Assembly (NCBI RefSeq): GCF_002979975.1
Contig: NZ_PCQD01000003.1
Coordinates: 124,001-188,000 of the forward strand
Origin: Pseudomonas sp. MYb185
GTDB lineage: Bacteria; Pseudomonadota; Gammaproteobacteria; Pseudomonadales; Pseudomonadaceae
Length of the DNA stretch: 64,000 nt
Reading direction: 5' to 3'
Shown: positions 55,514 to 64,000 of the stretch, one piece after another
Layout: every line of letters starts with the position of its first letter
Numbering within the stretch: the stretch's first letter is position 1
Position numbers and translations under genes: made by a program
The notes under the pieces: model-generated
Seen by the model: the letters and a program-made list of their open reading frames with translations, nothing else
What the model was told of the DNA's origin: nothing
The model's database searches: none

Positions 55514-57907
55514 ATGAATCACAGCACCCACAACAAACTCGTTTCCTTCATCTGGCGAATCGCCGACGACTGCCTCCGTGATGTCTACGTACGCGGCAAA
55601 TACCGGGATGTCATCCTGCCTATGGTGGTGTTGCGCCGCTTGGACACCCTGCTGGAGCCGACCAAGGGCGCCGTGCTGGAGGAGGTGCGTTACCAAAAGG
55701 AGGAGATGGGAGAGATCGAGCTGGACGACGAGCCACTGCGGGCGGCATCCGGTTACGTGTTCTACAACACCAGCCAGTGGACATTGAAAAAGCTGCACAG
55801 TACGGCCACCAATAACCAGCAGATCCTGCTGGCCAATATTGAAGATTATCTTGGCGGCTTCAGTAGTAACGTCAAAGAGATCATCCGCCGCTTCAAGCTG
55901 CTTGAGCAGATGCGCCACATGGCGGACAAGCAGGTTCTGCTCGACGTTATCGAGAACTTCATCTCGCCCTACATCAACCTCACACCCCATGACGTCGAAG
56001 ACCCGGAGGGCAACATACTTCCGGCGTTGTCCAACCTGGGCATGGGCTATGTGTTTGAAGAGCTGATTCGCAAGTTCAACGAAGAGAACAACGAGGAAGC
56101 CGGGGAGCATTTCACCCCCCGCGAGGTGATTCACCTGATGACCCACCTGGTGTTCGACCCGATCAAGGATCGGCTGCCCCCGGTCATGACCATCTATGAC
56201 CCCGCCTGTGGCAGCGGCGGCATGCTTACCGAGTCGCAGAACTACATCAAAGACCCCGACGGCCCGATCCACGCCCAGGGCGACGTCTACCTGTACGGCA
56301 AGGAGATCAACGACGAGACCTACGCGATCTGCAAATCGGACATGATGATCAAGGGCAACGACCCCGAGAACATCCGCGTTGGCTCGACCCTCTCCACCGA
56401 TGAGTTCGCCGCCCACCGCTTCGACTTCATGCTCTCTAACCCGCCCTATGGCAAGAGCTGGAACAGCGAGGTTAAGTACATCAAGGACGGCAAGGATGTC
56501 ATCGACTCGCGCTTCCAGGTGGAGTTGACCGACTACTGGGGCAAGAAGGAAACCGTCGATGCCACCCCGCGCAGCTCCGACGGTCAGCTGCTGTTTTTGA
56601 TGGAAATGGTCAGCAAGATGAAGCCGGTTACCGCCAGCCCGCTCGGCTCGCGTATCGCGTCCATTCACAATGGCTCCAGCCTGTTTACCGGCGATGCGGG
56701 CAGCGGCGAGTCCAATATCCGCCGCTACATCATTGAAAACGACATGCTGGATACCATCATCCAGCTGCCGAACAACCTGTTCTACAACACCGGCATCACC
56801 ACCTACATCTGGCTGCTGACCAACGCCAAACCCGAGGCCCGCAAGGGGCGCGTGCAATTGATCGACGCCAACTTGTTGTACCGCAAGCTACGCAAGAACC
56901 TGGGTGATAAGAACTGTGAGTTCTCCGATGAGCACGTGCAGCAGATCACCGATGCTCATCTCGATTTTGCACCCATCGAGCGGGCCATGGATGCCAATAA
57001 TGACCCCGTGGGCATCGCCGCGAAGGTATTCGACAACGCGGATTTCGGGTTCTACAAGGTCACCATCGAGCGTCCCGACCGCCGCTGCGCCGCTTTCAGC
57101 ACAGAACGCCTTGCGCCGCTGCGCTTCGACAAGTCTCTGCGCGAACCGATGGAATGGCTCTGGGCCGAGCACGGCGAACAGGTCTATGCCCCCGGCTTGC
57201 TCAAGGAACAAACCAAAGCCATCACCCAGTGGTGCGAAGATCAGGGCATTACCCTTAACGCAAAGCAGCGCAGCAAGCTGACCGATAGCAAATACTGGCA
57301 GAAGCTGCGCGACCTGCTGGAGGCCGCCACCGACCTGATGGGCGATATCGGCACCGAAGAGACTGCCGACTTCAACCAGTTCCGTGACCGCGTAAACAAG
57401 GCCATGAAGGCCCGCAAGCTCAAGCTCTCAGCGAGCGACAAGAACGCCATCTTCAATGCCGTCAGCTGGTATGACGACACCGCCGAAAAGGTTATCGACA
57501 AGCGCCACAAGCTGTCCGCCAGCGATCTGGAAGAACTGACCGACCATCTGGGCTGCACCATCGATGATCTGGCGGGCTTCGGTTGGTATCGCCAGCCCGA
57601 TGGCAGCTACCTGACCTTTGAAACCGCCACCGAGCTGCGCGATGCGGAAAGCATACCGCTGAAAGACAGCATCCACCGCTACTTCCTTGCTGAGGTGAAA
57701 CCCCACGTCGAAGATGCCTGGATCAACCTCGACAGCGTGAAGATCGGCTACGAGATCAGCTTCAACAAATACTTCTATCGCCACAAACCGCTGCGCAGTC
57801 TGGAAGAGGTAACGCGGGATATCCTGGCGCTGGAGGAAAAAGCTGATGGGTTGATTGCGGATATTTTGGGGGTTGAGGTTGCGACTAAGTTGGAGCTGGT
57901 GGAATGA
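55514..57907 (+). CDS. hsdM: Type I restriction-modification DNA methyltransferase subunit HsdM
   Basis: N6-adenine methyltransferase subunit of a type I restriction system. The 797-residue protein has the N-terminal HsdM helical domain, the SAM motif DPACGSGGML (from residue 229) and the catalytic NPPY motif at 309 (NPPYG). It is longer than the classic 520-residue HsdM, with a helical C-terminal extension (about 520-797) containing TDSKYWQKLRDLLEAATDLM, so a fusion or large-type subclass is likely. The start has only a weak ribosome site. It overlaps hsdS by ATGA. Accessory: inserted right after gyrB. Confidence 0.93.
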   Translation: MNHSTHNKLVSFIWRIADDCLRDVYVRGKYRDVILPMVVLRRLDTLLEPTKGAVLEEVRYQKEEMGEIELDDEPLRAASGYVFYNTSQWTLKKLHSTATNNQQILLANIEDYLGGFSSNVKEIIRRFKLLEQMRHMADKQVLLDVIENFISPYINLTPHDVEDPEGNILPALSNLGMGYVFEELIRKFNEENNEEAGEHFTPREVIHLMTHLVFDPIKDRLPPVMTIYDPACGSGGMLTESQNYIKDPDGPIHAQGDVYLYGKEINDETYAICKSDMMIKGNDPENIRVGSTLSTDEFAAHRFDFMLSNPPYGKSWNSEVKYIKDGKDVIDSRFQVELTDYWGKKETVDATPRSSDGQLLFLMEMVSKMKPVTASPLGSRIASIHNGSSLFTGDAGSGESNIRRYIIENDMLDTIIQLPNNLFYNTGITTYIWLLTNAKPEARKGRVQLIDANLLYRKLRKNLGDKNCEFSDEHVQQITDAHLDFAPIERAMDANNDPVGIAAKVFDNADFGFYKVTIERPDRRCAAFSTERLAPLRFDKSLREPMEWLWAEHGEQVYAPGLLKEQTKAITQWCEDQGITLNAKQRSKLTDSKYWQKLRDLLEAATDLMGDIGTEETADFNQFRDRVNKAMKARKLKLSASDKNAIFNAVSWYDDTAEKVIDKRHKLSASDLEELTDHLGCTIDDLAGFGWYRQPDGSYLTFETATELRDAESIPLKDSIHRYFLAEVKPHVEDAWINLDSVKIGYEISFNKYFYRHKPLRSLEEVTRDILALEEKADGLIADILGVEVATKLELVE

Positions 57908-59205
57908 GTGTTGCGGCTTATCCTAGCTATGAGAGATACAAGAACAGCGGTATCGAGTGGATCGGAAAAGTGCCGGTTTCTTGGTCTGTTGAACCAGGGC
58001 GTCAATGTCTCTACGAGAGCAAGGAAAAAAACGCCGGGATGAAGGAAAGCACAGTGCTTTCCCTCAGTTACGGCAAGGTCATCGTGAGAGACCAAGACAA
58101 GTTAACTGGGTTGGTACCAGAAAGCTTTGAGACCTATCAAATTGTTCACCCTGGCGACATCATTATTCGAGGTACGGATCTTCAGAATGACGTGACGAGC
58201 CTTCGTACGGGGTTGGCGCATGATCTTGGGATCATCACCTCCGCTTACATCAATCTAAGACCCAAGGAAGACATTTCTCCAAAGTACATGCACTACCTCT
58301 TGCACTCATATGATGTGAAGAAGGTTTTCTACGCGCTAGGGTCTGGCCTGCGGCAGAATCTTTCGTATGACGATTTCAAATACCTGCGCCTGCCCATTCC
58401 AGAAGCAAACGAACAACGCGCTATTGCGGCATTTTTGGATCAAAAACTCGCCAAGATCGACGAGGCGGTGCGAATCAAGGAGGAGCAGATCAAGCTCTTG
58501 CACGAGCGCAGGCAGATCCTGATTCAACAGGCCGTAACCCGCGGTCTGAACCCCGACGCCCCCATGAAGGACAGCGGCATTGACTGGATTGGTAAGATTC
58601 CAGCGCATTGGTCGATACAGCGCAACTTCACCCTTTTCCGTGAAACAAAAAATTCAGGCAACGCCAATCTGCCGGTTCTCTCTGTTTCGATTCATAGCGG
58701 CGTCTCCCGAGAAGAATTGTCCGCAGAAGAGAACATTCGCTCTATCATCAAAATTGAAGACCGAACCGCATACAAGGAGGTTTTGCCGGGAGACATCGCC
58801 TATAACATGATGCGCGCCTGGCAAGGCGGGATTGGTGCCGTCCATACACATGGCATGGTTAGCCCTGCCTATGTGGTTGCCCGCCCTATTGACGCTATGG
58901 CAGGTGATTACTTTGAACTGTTGTATCGCACGCCTGCGTTTATCTGGCAGATGGACGCAAACTCGAAAGGCATAACGGACTTCAGAAAGCGCCTCTACTG
59001 GGATGATTTTCGCGATCTCTTAACCATTGTGCCGCCCAAGGCAGAGCAGCAACAGATAAACCACTACGCTGGGGCTGTTTCGCACAAGGTCGACAAGGCC
59101 ATCTCAATCAAGCGAGACCAAATCACCGCCCTCAAGGAATATAAAACAACCCTGATCAACGCCGCCGTCACTGGCAAGATCAAGGTCACGGAAGACGGTC
59201 GGTAA
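57904..59205 (+). CDS. hsdS: Type I restriction-modification specificity subunit HsdS
   Basis: Target-recognition subunit, 433 residues. Two TRD halves are visible, each starting with a similar block: NSGIEWIGKVPVSWSV (about residue 12) and DSGIDWIGKIPAHWSI (about 220). Each is followed by a conserved helical spacer, LDQKLAKIDEAVRIKEEQIK after the first and VSHKVDKAISIKRDQITALK after the second. The gene is visibly more AT-rich than its neighbours. The target sequence cannot be read from sequence. It overlaps hsdM by four bases. Confidence 0.92.
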   Translation: MSVAAYPSYERYKNSGIEWIGKVPVSWSVEPGRQCLYESKEKNAGMKESTVLSLSYGKVIVRDQDKLTGLVPESFETYQIVHPGDIIIRGTDLQNDVTSLRTGLAHDLGIITSAYINLRPKEDISPKYMHYLLHSYDVKKVFYALGSGLRQNLSYDDFKYLRLPIPEANEQRAIAAFLDQKLAKIDEAVRIKEEQIKLLHERRQILIQQAVTRGLNPDAPMKDSGIDWIGKIPAHWSIQRNFTLFRETKNSGNANLPVLSVSIHSGVSREELSAEENIRSIIKIEDRTAYKEVLPGDIAYNMMRAWQGGIGAVHTHGMVSPAYVVARPIDAMAGDYFELLYRTPAFIWQMDANSKGITDFRKRLYWDDFRDLLTIVPPKAEQQQINHYAGAVSHKVDKAISIKRDQITALKEYKTTLINAAVTGKIKVTEDGR

Positions 59206-59222
59206 CCGGGAGCCAGTAAGCC

Positions 59223-60290
59223 ATGCCAGATAAAAAAGCAGCGCCTGCGTCCCTCCAAACCATGCCGGAAGAGTACGGCCATTGGCTCAACGAGCTGAAA
59301 ACCCGCATCCACAACGCCCAGCAACGGGCAGCGCGGGCGGTAAACAGGGAGATGGTGTTGCTGTATTGGGGCCTTGGCCGGGATATTCTGGATAATCAGG
59401 CCCGCCAGGGCTGGGGTGCCAAGGTAATTGATCGCCTGTCACACGACCTGCGTACCGCCTTTCCCGAGATGAAGGGGCTGTCCCCCAGAAACCTGAAATA
59501 CATGCGTGCGTTTGCCGAAAGCTGGCCGGACGCTGAAATTGTGCAACAGGCTGTTGCACAATTGCCCTGGGGACATAACGTCGTGTTGCTGGACAAGCTC
59601 AACAGCCCGGACGAGCGCCTCTGGTATGCGGCCAAAGCCATTGAAAACAACTGGTCACGCAATGTGTTGGTGATGCAGATCGAAACCCGGGCCATCGAGC
59701 GCCATGGCAAGGCCATCAGCAATTTTGCCGAGCGCTTGCCTGCGCCCTTGTCCGATCTGGCCCGCGAATCCCTGAAAGACCCCTACCGGCTCGACTTTCT
59801 GGGGTTGGGTGAGGAGGCGCAGGAGCGTGCCATCGAAGATGCGCTGGTGCAGCACATCACCCGTTTTCTGCTGGAGCTGGGCGCGGGCTTTGCCTATGTC
59901 GGCAAACAGGTACTGGTAAACGTGGGCGGCGAAGACTTTTACCTTGATCTGCTGTTTTATCACCTGAAGCTGCGCTGCTACGTGGTGATTGAGCTCAAGA
60001 CCGGCAAGTTCAAGCCGGCGCATCTCGGCCAGCTGGGCTTTTACATGACAGCTGTCAACAAGCAGGTAAAACACGAAGCCGATAATCCCACCATCGGTAT
60101 GCTGCTGTGCAAGGACAAAAACGAAGTGGTGGCAGAATATGCACTTACAGACAACCAGCAACCCATGGGGATCGCCGAATACCGGCTGGTAGAGTCCCTA
60201 CCGGAAAACCTGCAAACCAGCCTGCCGAGTATTGAGCAAATCGAACAGGAATTAGCCATAAAACATAAGGCGGCTGTAAGGGGAAAGTGA
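59223..60290 (+). CDS. DUF1016 (YhcG-like) PD-(D/E)xK nuclease
   Basis: A 355-residue protein with the DUF1016 N-terminal domain (LPWGHNVVLLDKL, NNWSRNVLVMQIETRAIERH) and C-terminal nuclease fold. The probable catalytic residues are Asp242, Glu257 and Lys259 in FYLDLLFYH and VVIELKTGKF. It lies inside the operon between hsdS and hsdR, 17 bases after hsdS. This family is often seen in type I restriction loci and other defence islands, but its role with them is poorly defined. No restriction specificity can be inferred. Confidence 0.87.
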   Translation: MPDKKAAPASLQTMPEEYGHWLNELKTRIHNAQQRAARAVNREMVLLYWGLGRDILDNQARQGWGAKVIDRLSHDLRTAFPEMKGLSPRNLKYMRAFAESWPDAEIVQQAVAQLPWGHNVVLLDKLNSPDERLWYAAKAIENNWSRNVLVMQIETRAIERHGKAISNFAERLPAPLSDLARESLKDPYRLDFLGLGEEAQERAIEDALVQHITRFLLELGAGFAYVGKQVLVNVGGEDFYLDLLFYHLKLRCYVVIELKTGKFKPAHLGQLGFYMTAVNKQVKHEADNPTIGMLLCKDKNEVVAEYALTDNQQPMGIAEYRLVESLPENLQTSLPSIEQIEQELAIKHKAAVRGK

Positions 60291-60349
60291 CTATGGCCCA
60301 GGCGCTGTTGGCAGAATCGATGCTGGTGAAACTATGAGGATGGGGGTAG

Positions 60350-63300
60350 ATGATGGTCAGTAATACCAAGGAGATCGCACTGGAACAGGCCATCGAACGG
60401 CATCTGACCGGAACGACCAGTGAGGGTACCGCCGAGGCACCCGCGCCCTATGGCCTCTCACCCTTCCGTCTGGGCCTGCCCTCCGACTTCGACGCTGCTT
60501 TGGCGCTGGATACCCGCCTGTTCTGGGAGTTTCTGAAAACCACCCAGGGCAAGGCGCTGGACAAGCTCAAGGCCCGCAACCCCGCCGATTGGCAGGCCAA
60601 GATCCTCGGTCAGCTCGACAGGTTGCTGAAACGCCGGGGCCTGCTGCATCTGCTGAAAAAGGGACTGCCGGTTGAGGACGCGCACTTTGCCCTCATGTAC
60701 CCCGCTCCGCTGGCCAGCTCTGCACAGAAGGTCCACGACAACTTTACCGCCAATATCTGGAGCGTGACCCGGCAGGTGCATCACAGCCAGGCGAACCCGA
60801 ATGAGTCGGTGGACATGGTGCTGTTCCTTAACGGCCTGCCGATCATCACCCTGGAGCTGAAGAACGCCTGGACCAACCAGAGTGCCCGTTATCACGGACA
60901 GAAGCAGTACCGTGATCGGGACGCCACGCAGCCGTTGCTGCAATTTGGTCGTACCCTGGTGCACATGACCGCCGACACCGACGAAGTCTGGATGACCACC
61001 AAGCTGGCAGGCGGCTCCACCTGGTTCCTGCCGTTCAATAAGGGCCACAACGAAGGTGCCGGTAACCCGCCGAACCCTAACGGCCACAAGACGGCTTATC
61101 TGTGGGAAGAGGTGTTCCAACCGGTCAGCCTGGCCGGAATCATCCAGCACTTTGTATTGCTGGAGGGTGACAAGACCGCCCCGCTGGCCAAGAAGACGCT
61201 GATATTTCCCCGCTACCATCAGCTTGATGTGGTACGGAGCCTGCTCAGTCACGCCGCCGAGAATGGTGTGGGGCAAAGCTATCTGATCCAGCACTCTGCC
61301 GGGTCGGGCAAATCCAACAGCATCACTTGGGTGGCTTATCAGCTGATCGAGACTTACCCACAGCTACTCGATGTACCTGGAGCACGAGCGCTGGATACAC
61401 CGTTGTTCGACAGCGTGATCGTGGTGACGGACCGCCGCCTGCTGGACAAGCAGCTACGCGACAACATCCGTGATTTCTCAGAGGTGAAAAACATCGTTGC
61501 CCCAGCACTGCGCTCAGCCGATCTGAAAGCGGCACTGGAGAACGGCAAGAAGATCATCATCACTACGATTCAGAAGTTTCCCTTCATCATCGATGGCATA
61601 GCCGACCTGAGTGACAAGCGCTTTGCCGTGATCATTGACGAAGCCCACAGCGGCCAGAGTGGCCTGGCCCATAACACCATGAATCAGGCCATGGGTGGCG
61701 GAGAGGACCCGGACGAGGACGACCCGCAGGACAAGATTCTGGCTGCCATGCAGGCGCGCAAGATGCGCGGTAATGCCTCCTACTTTGCCTTTACTGCTAC
61801 ACCAAAGAACACCACCCTGGAAAAGTTTGGCGTGCAGCAGCCGGATAGCACCTTCAGGGCGTTTCACCTGTACAGCATGAAGCAGGCGATCGAGGAGGGT
61901 TTCATCCTCGACGTGCTGGCCAACTACACCACCTACAAGAGCTACTACGAGATTCAGAAGTCGATCGAGGACAACCCCCTGTTCGATACTGCGAAGGCGC
62001 AGAAGAAGCTCCGGGCCTTCGTCGAGCGCAGTCAGCAGACGATCAACACCAAAGCCGAAGTGATGGTGGAGCACTTCATCGAGAACGTAGTGAACACCAA
62101 GCGGCTGCGCGGCAAGGCCAAGGGCATGGTCATTACCCAGAACATCGAAGCCGCGATTCGCTATTACAAGGCGGTGAAGAAGGAACTGGAAAAGCGTGGC
62201 AATCCCTTCAAGGCGCTGGTGGCATTCTCCGGTGAGAAGGAGGTTGATGGCATCAAGTACACAGAAGCCGAGATGAACGGCTTCCCCGAGGACAAGACCC
62301 GCTTCTACTTCGATGGCTACGACGATCAGGGCAGGCCGATGAAGTTACACGGTCAGAAGGTCGAGAACAGCGTCCGGCTGCTGATCGTGGCGAACAAGTA
62401 CCTCACGGGCTTCGACCAGCCGAAGCTTTGCGCCATGTACGTCGACAAGAAGTTGCAGTCAGTATTGGCGGTGCAGGCGCTGTCGCGCTTGAACCGTTCA
62501 GCCCCGAAGCTGGGTAAGCGTACCGAAGACCTTTTCGTGCTCGACTTCTTCAACTCGCCTGATGACATCAAGAAGGCCTTTGATCCCTTCTTTACTGTCA
62601 CAACCCTTTCAGGGGCGACTGACGTTCAAGTTCTGCATGAGTTGAAAGACACCCTGGATGACACGGGGATCTACGAATGGTGCGAGGTTGAAGAGTTCTG
62701 TACACGTTTCTTTGACGGCGAGGATGCCCAGAAGCTCAGCCCCCTGATTGATACGGCTGCCGAGCGCTTCAATTTCGAACTGGAGCTCGAAGACAAGGAA
62801 AAGATCGACTACAAGATCAAGGCCAAGCAGTTCGTGAAGATCTACGGACAGGTGGCGTCAATCATGGCATTCGAAATTCTCGCGTGGGAAAAGCTCTTCT
62901 GGTTTCTCAAGTTCTTGGTGCCGAAGCTCAAGATCGTAGATCCTAGCCAGGATGAACTGGATGAGTTGTTGGAGTCCGTTGACTTGTCTACCTACGGACT
63001 GGAACGCACCAAGCTGGGCCACGCCATAGGGCTGGATGATTCAGAGGCTGTACTCGACCCACAGAACCCCAATCCACGCGGCGGGCATGGCGGCGAAGAA
63101 CAGGCTGACCCCCTCGATGAGATTATCCGCAGCTTCAATGAGCGGTGGTTCCAGGGCTGGAGCGCTACGCCGGAAGAGCAACGTGTGAAGTTCATCAATA
63201 TTCTCGAAAGCATCCGCACCCATCCCGACTACCCTGCCAAATATGGCGACAATCAGGACCCCTACAGCCGTAACCTCGCACTGGAGCAGATGCTGAAGGA

Positions 63301-63418
63301 TGTGATGCTGAAACGGCGAAAGGAAGAGCTTGAACTGTACAAGTTGTATGCTTCCGATGAGGCATTCAAAACTTCCTGGTTCCAGAATATCGAGCGGGCG
63401 TTGAATCAGGGTCTGTAG
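60350..63418 (+). CDS. hsdR: Type I restriction endonuclease subunit HsdR
   Basis: Nuclease-translocase subunit, 1022 residues. An N-terminal PD-(D/E)xK nuclease is shown by Asp155 and Glu169-x-Lys171 (ITLELKNAW). The SF2 motor follows with Walker A AGSGKS at 317-322, DEAH (430-433), FAFTATPK and the ANKYLTGFDQPKLCAMYVDK block and a C-terminal helical region. Two consecutive ATGs lie at 60350 and 60353 after GAGGATGGGGG. It closes the operon. IS remnants follow. Confidence 0.95.
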   Translation: MMVSNTKEIALEQAIERHLTGTTSEGTAEAPAPYGLSPFRLGLPSDFDAALALDTRLFWEFLKTTQGKALDKLKARNPADWQAKILGQLDRLLKRRGLLHLLKKGLPVEDAHFALMYPAPLASSAQKVHDNFTANIWSVTRQVHHSQANPNESVDMVLFLNGLPIITLELKNAWTNQSARYHGQKQYRDRDATQPLLQFGRTLVHMTADTDEVWMTTKLAGGSTWFLPFNKGHNEGAGNPPNPNGHKTAYLWEEVFQPVSLAGIIQHFVLLEGDKTAPLAKKTLIFPRYHQLDVVRSLLSHAAENGVGQSYLIQHSAGSGKSNSITWVAYQLIETYPQLLDVPGARALDTPLFDSVIVVTDRRLLDKQLRDNIRDFSEVKNIVAPALRSADLKAALENGKKIIITTIQKFPFIIDGIADLSDKRFAVIIDEAHSGQSGLAHNTMNQAMGGGEDPDEDDPQDKILAAMQARKMRGNASYFAFTATPKNTTLEKFGVQQPDSTFRAFHLYSMKQAIEEGFILDVLANYTTYKSYYEIQKSIEDNPLFDTAKAQKKLRAFVERSQQTINTKAEVMVEHFIENVVNTKRLRGKAKGMVITQNIEAAIRYYKAVKKELEKRGNPFKALVAFSGEKEVDGIKYTEAEMNGFPEDKTRFYFDGYDDQGRPMKLHGQKVENSVRLLIVANKYLTGFDQPKLCAMYVDKKLQSVLAVQALSRLNRSAPKLGKRTEDLFVLDFFNSPDDIKKAFDPFFTVTTLSGATDVQVLHELKDTLDDTGIYEWCEVEEFCTRFFDGEDAQKLSPLIDTAAERFNFELELEDKEKIDYKIKAKQFVKIYGQVASIMAFEILAWEKLFWFLKFLVPKLKIVDPSQDELDELLESVDLSTYGLERTKLGHAIGLDDSEAVLDPQNPNPRGGHGGEEQADPLDEIIRSFNERWFQGWSATPEEQRVKFINILESIRTHPDYPAKYGDNQDPYSRNLALEQMLKDVMLKRRKEELELYKLYASDEAFKTSWFQNIERALNQGL

Positions 63419-63466
63419 GTACCAGAGTGAATCACACCGGGTTTTATGGAGGCCATCTCGTTTAAG

Positions 63467-63661
63467 TCAGGCCGCCATGGTCTGACCGGATTGTTGCTGG
63501 TAGAAGTGTGCCTCAGCTTCTGCCGGTGGTATATATCCGATCGAACCCAGTAGGCGCTGGTGGTTAAACCAGTGAACCCACTTCAATGTTGCGATTTCCA
63601 CTGCTTCTCGGCTACGCCAGGACTGACGGTAAATCAGCTCAGCTGGTAATCCCCTCGCCAT
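63467..63661 (-). pseudogene. IS3-family transposase OrfB C-terminal remnant
   Basis: About 64 residues resembling the end of an IS3-family OrfB: SREAVEIATLKWVHWFNHQR followed by LLGSIGYIPPAEAEAHFYQQ. The catalytic DDE core is missing, so it is a broken fragment. It runs on the minus strand, head-to-head with the OrfA fragment nearby. Confidence 0.85.
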
Positions 63662-63713
63662 TTAGCTGACGCCAGAAGTGGAATTTTCTCGTACGCTTTC
63701 CCGAGGAGGTTCC

Positions 63714-63802
63714 ATGAAGAAGTCCCGCTTTACCGACAGCCAGATCATTGCCGTGCTCAAGTAGGGCCGTGCCGGAGCTGTGCCACGAGCCCAGCATCAT
63801 TC
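63714..63802 (+). pseudogene. IS3-family OrfA N-terminal remnant
   Basis: [16 protein letters not shown] is the typical OrfA start of IS3 elements, with a good GAGGAGGTTCC ribosome site, but a stop follows immediately (63762-63764). The next bases match later OrfA in another frame (VPELCHEP), so a deletion or frameshift has broken it. Confidence 0.8.
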
Positions 63803-64000
63803 CAGGCGTGCATATTCCTTATCATTGCGCCGCCCCGTTGGATAAGGCGTGGTCTGGCCGAACACTGCTATTCTGTCGCAGTTGTGAGGTAATCGGTCGT
63901 CAGCGCCGACAGGGCTTTGATGCCGACGATCAACGCCTGGTCGTCTATCACAAATTCTGGTGAATGGTTTGGCGCGGCCTGTCCCATGTGACGGGATGGG
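63803..64000 (+). other. Unassigned region at the window end
   Basis: No gene is recognised. An open frame (63748-63963) could encode a short product ending YHKFW with one CRSC pair, but there is no ribosome site and no family I recognise. It may be a remnant of a gene cut by the IS fragments. The sequence ends at the window edge. Confidence 0.4.

Noticed and set aside
55514-63418. Phase-variable restriction system with inverting hsdS
   Set aside because: Only one hsdS gene, no recombinase and no long inverted repeats were seen, so specificity switching is unsupported.
63748-63963. 71-codon coding gene at the window end
   Set aside because: It overlaps the broken IS3 fragment, has no ribosome site and no recognisable domain.

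Overview
The window looks like the chromosomal origin region of a pseudomonad (Gammaproteobacteria, Pseudomonadaceae). Evidence: the order rpmH-rnpA-yidD-yidC-mnmE-mnmG-rsmG-parA-parB-atpIBEFHAGDC-glmU on the minus strand diverges from dnaA-dnaN-recF-gyrB on the plus strand, there are parS sites of the Pseudomonas form (TGTTCCACGTGGAACA), and a two-subunit pyruvate carboxylase lies beside its own LysR gene. The 79-residue AtpE differs from my memory of the P. aeruginosa protein, so a more distant lineage such as Halopseudomonas is possible, but the genus is a guess.

Layout, left to right. 0-8 kb: a truncated SDR and a LigB-type dioxygenase divergent from a LysR gene, an oxaloacetate decarboxylase, malate:quinone oxidoreductase, an ABC-F ATPase and two small genes. 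8-14.7 kb: a complete C4-dicarboxylate system, with sensor DctB, sigma-54 activator DctD, a clear -24/-12 promoter and the TRAP transporter DctPQM. 14.7-17.2 kb: glycerate kinase with a GntP permease. 17.3-21.7 kb: LysR gene and pyruvate carboxylase pycA/oadA. 21.7-28.6 kb: carbonic anhydrase, purEK, several tightly overlapping housekeeping genes (DUF3299, alpha/beta hydrolase, TrmO, DUF3301), a first parS, a COG0523 GTPase and small envelope proteins. 28.7-31.3 kb: cyclopropane fatty acid synthase and GlmU. 31.4-31.7 kb: a REP-like repeat cluster. 31.7-38.9 kb: the F1Fo ATP synthase operon. 39-48.4 kb: partition, tRNA-modification, membrane insertase and RNase P genes.

The origin itself. Two non-coding DnaA-box clusters, each with an AT-rich stretch, flank the mnmE-yidC-rnpA-rpmH block: one upstream of mnmG (about 43.4-43.65 kb), one between rpmH and dnaA (about 48.48-48.9 kb). 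The second sits at the switch of gene orientation and is the best oriC call. Three parS sites lie at 26.8, 52.06 and 52.69 kb. The last two are inside recF, in the same reading frame, so RecF carries the peptide FHVEH twice.

Right end. Immediately after gyrB the core ends in an iteron-like repeat array, a strong terminator and an operator-like repeat. Then comes a type I restriction-modification operon (hsdM-hsdS-DUF1016 nuclease-hsdR, 55.5-63.4 kb), followed by head-to-head IS3-family remnants. This block appears to be an accessory insertion next to the replication origin and is the main mobile-looking part of the window.

Together the metabolic genes suggest an organism living on organic acids: dicarboxylate uptake (DctPQM), malate oxidation (Mqo), oxaloacetate balance (pyruvate carboxylase and oxaloacetate decarboxylase), glycerate use and bicarbonate supply by carbonic anhydrase.
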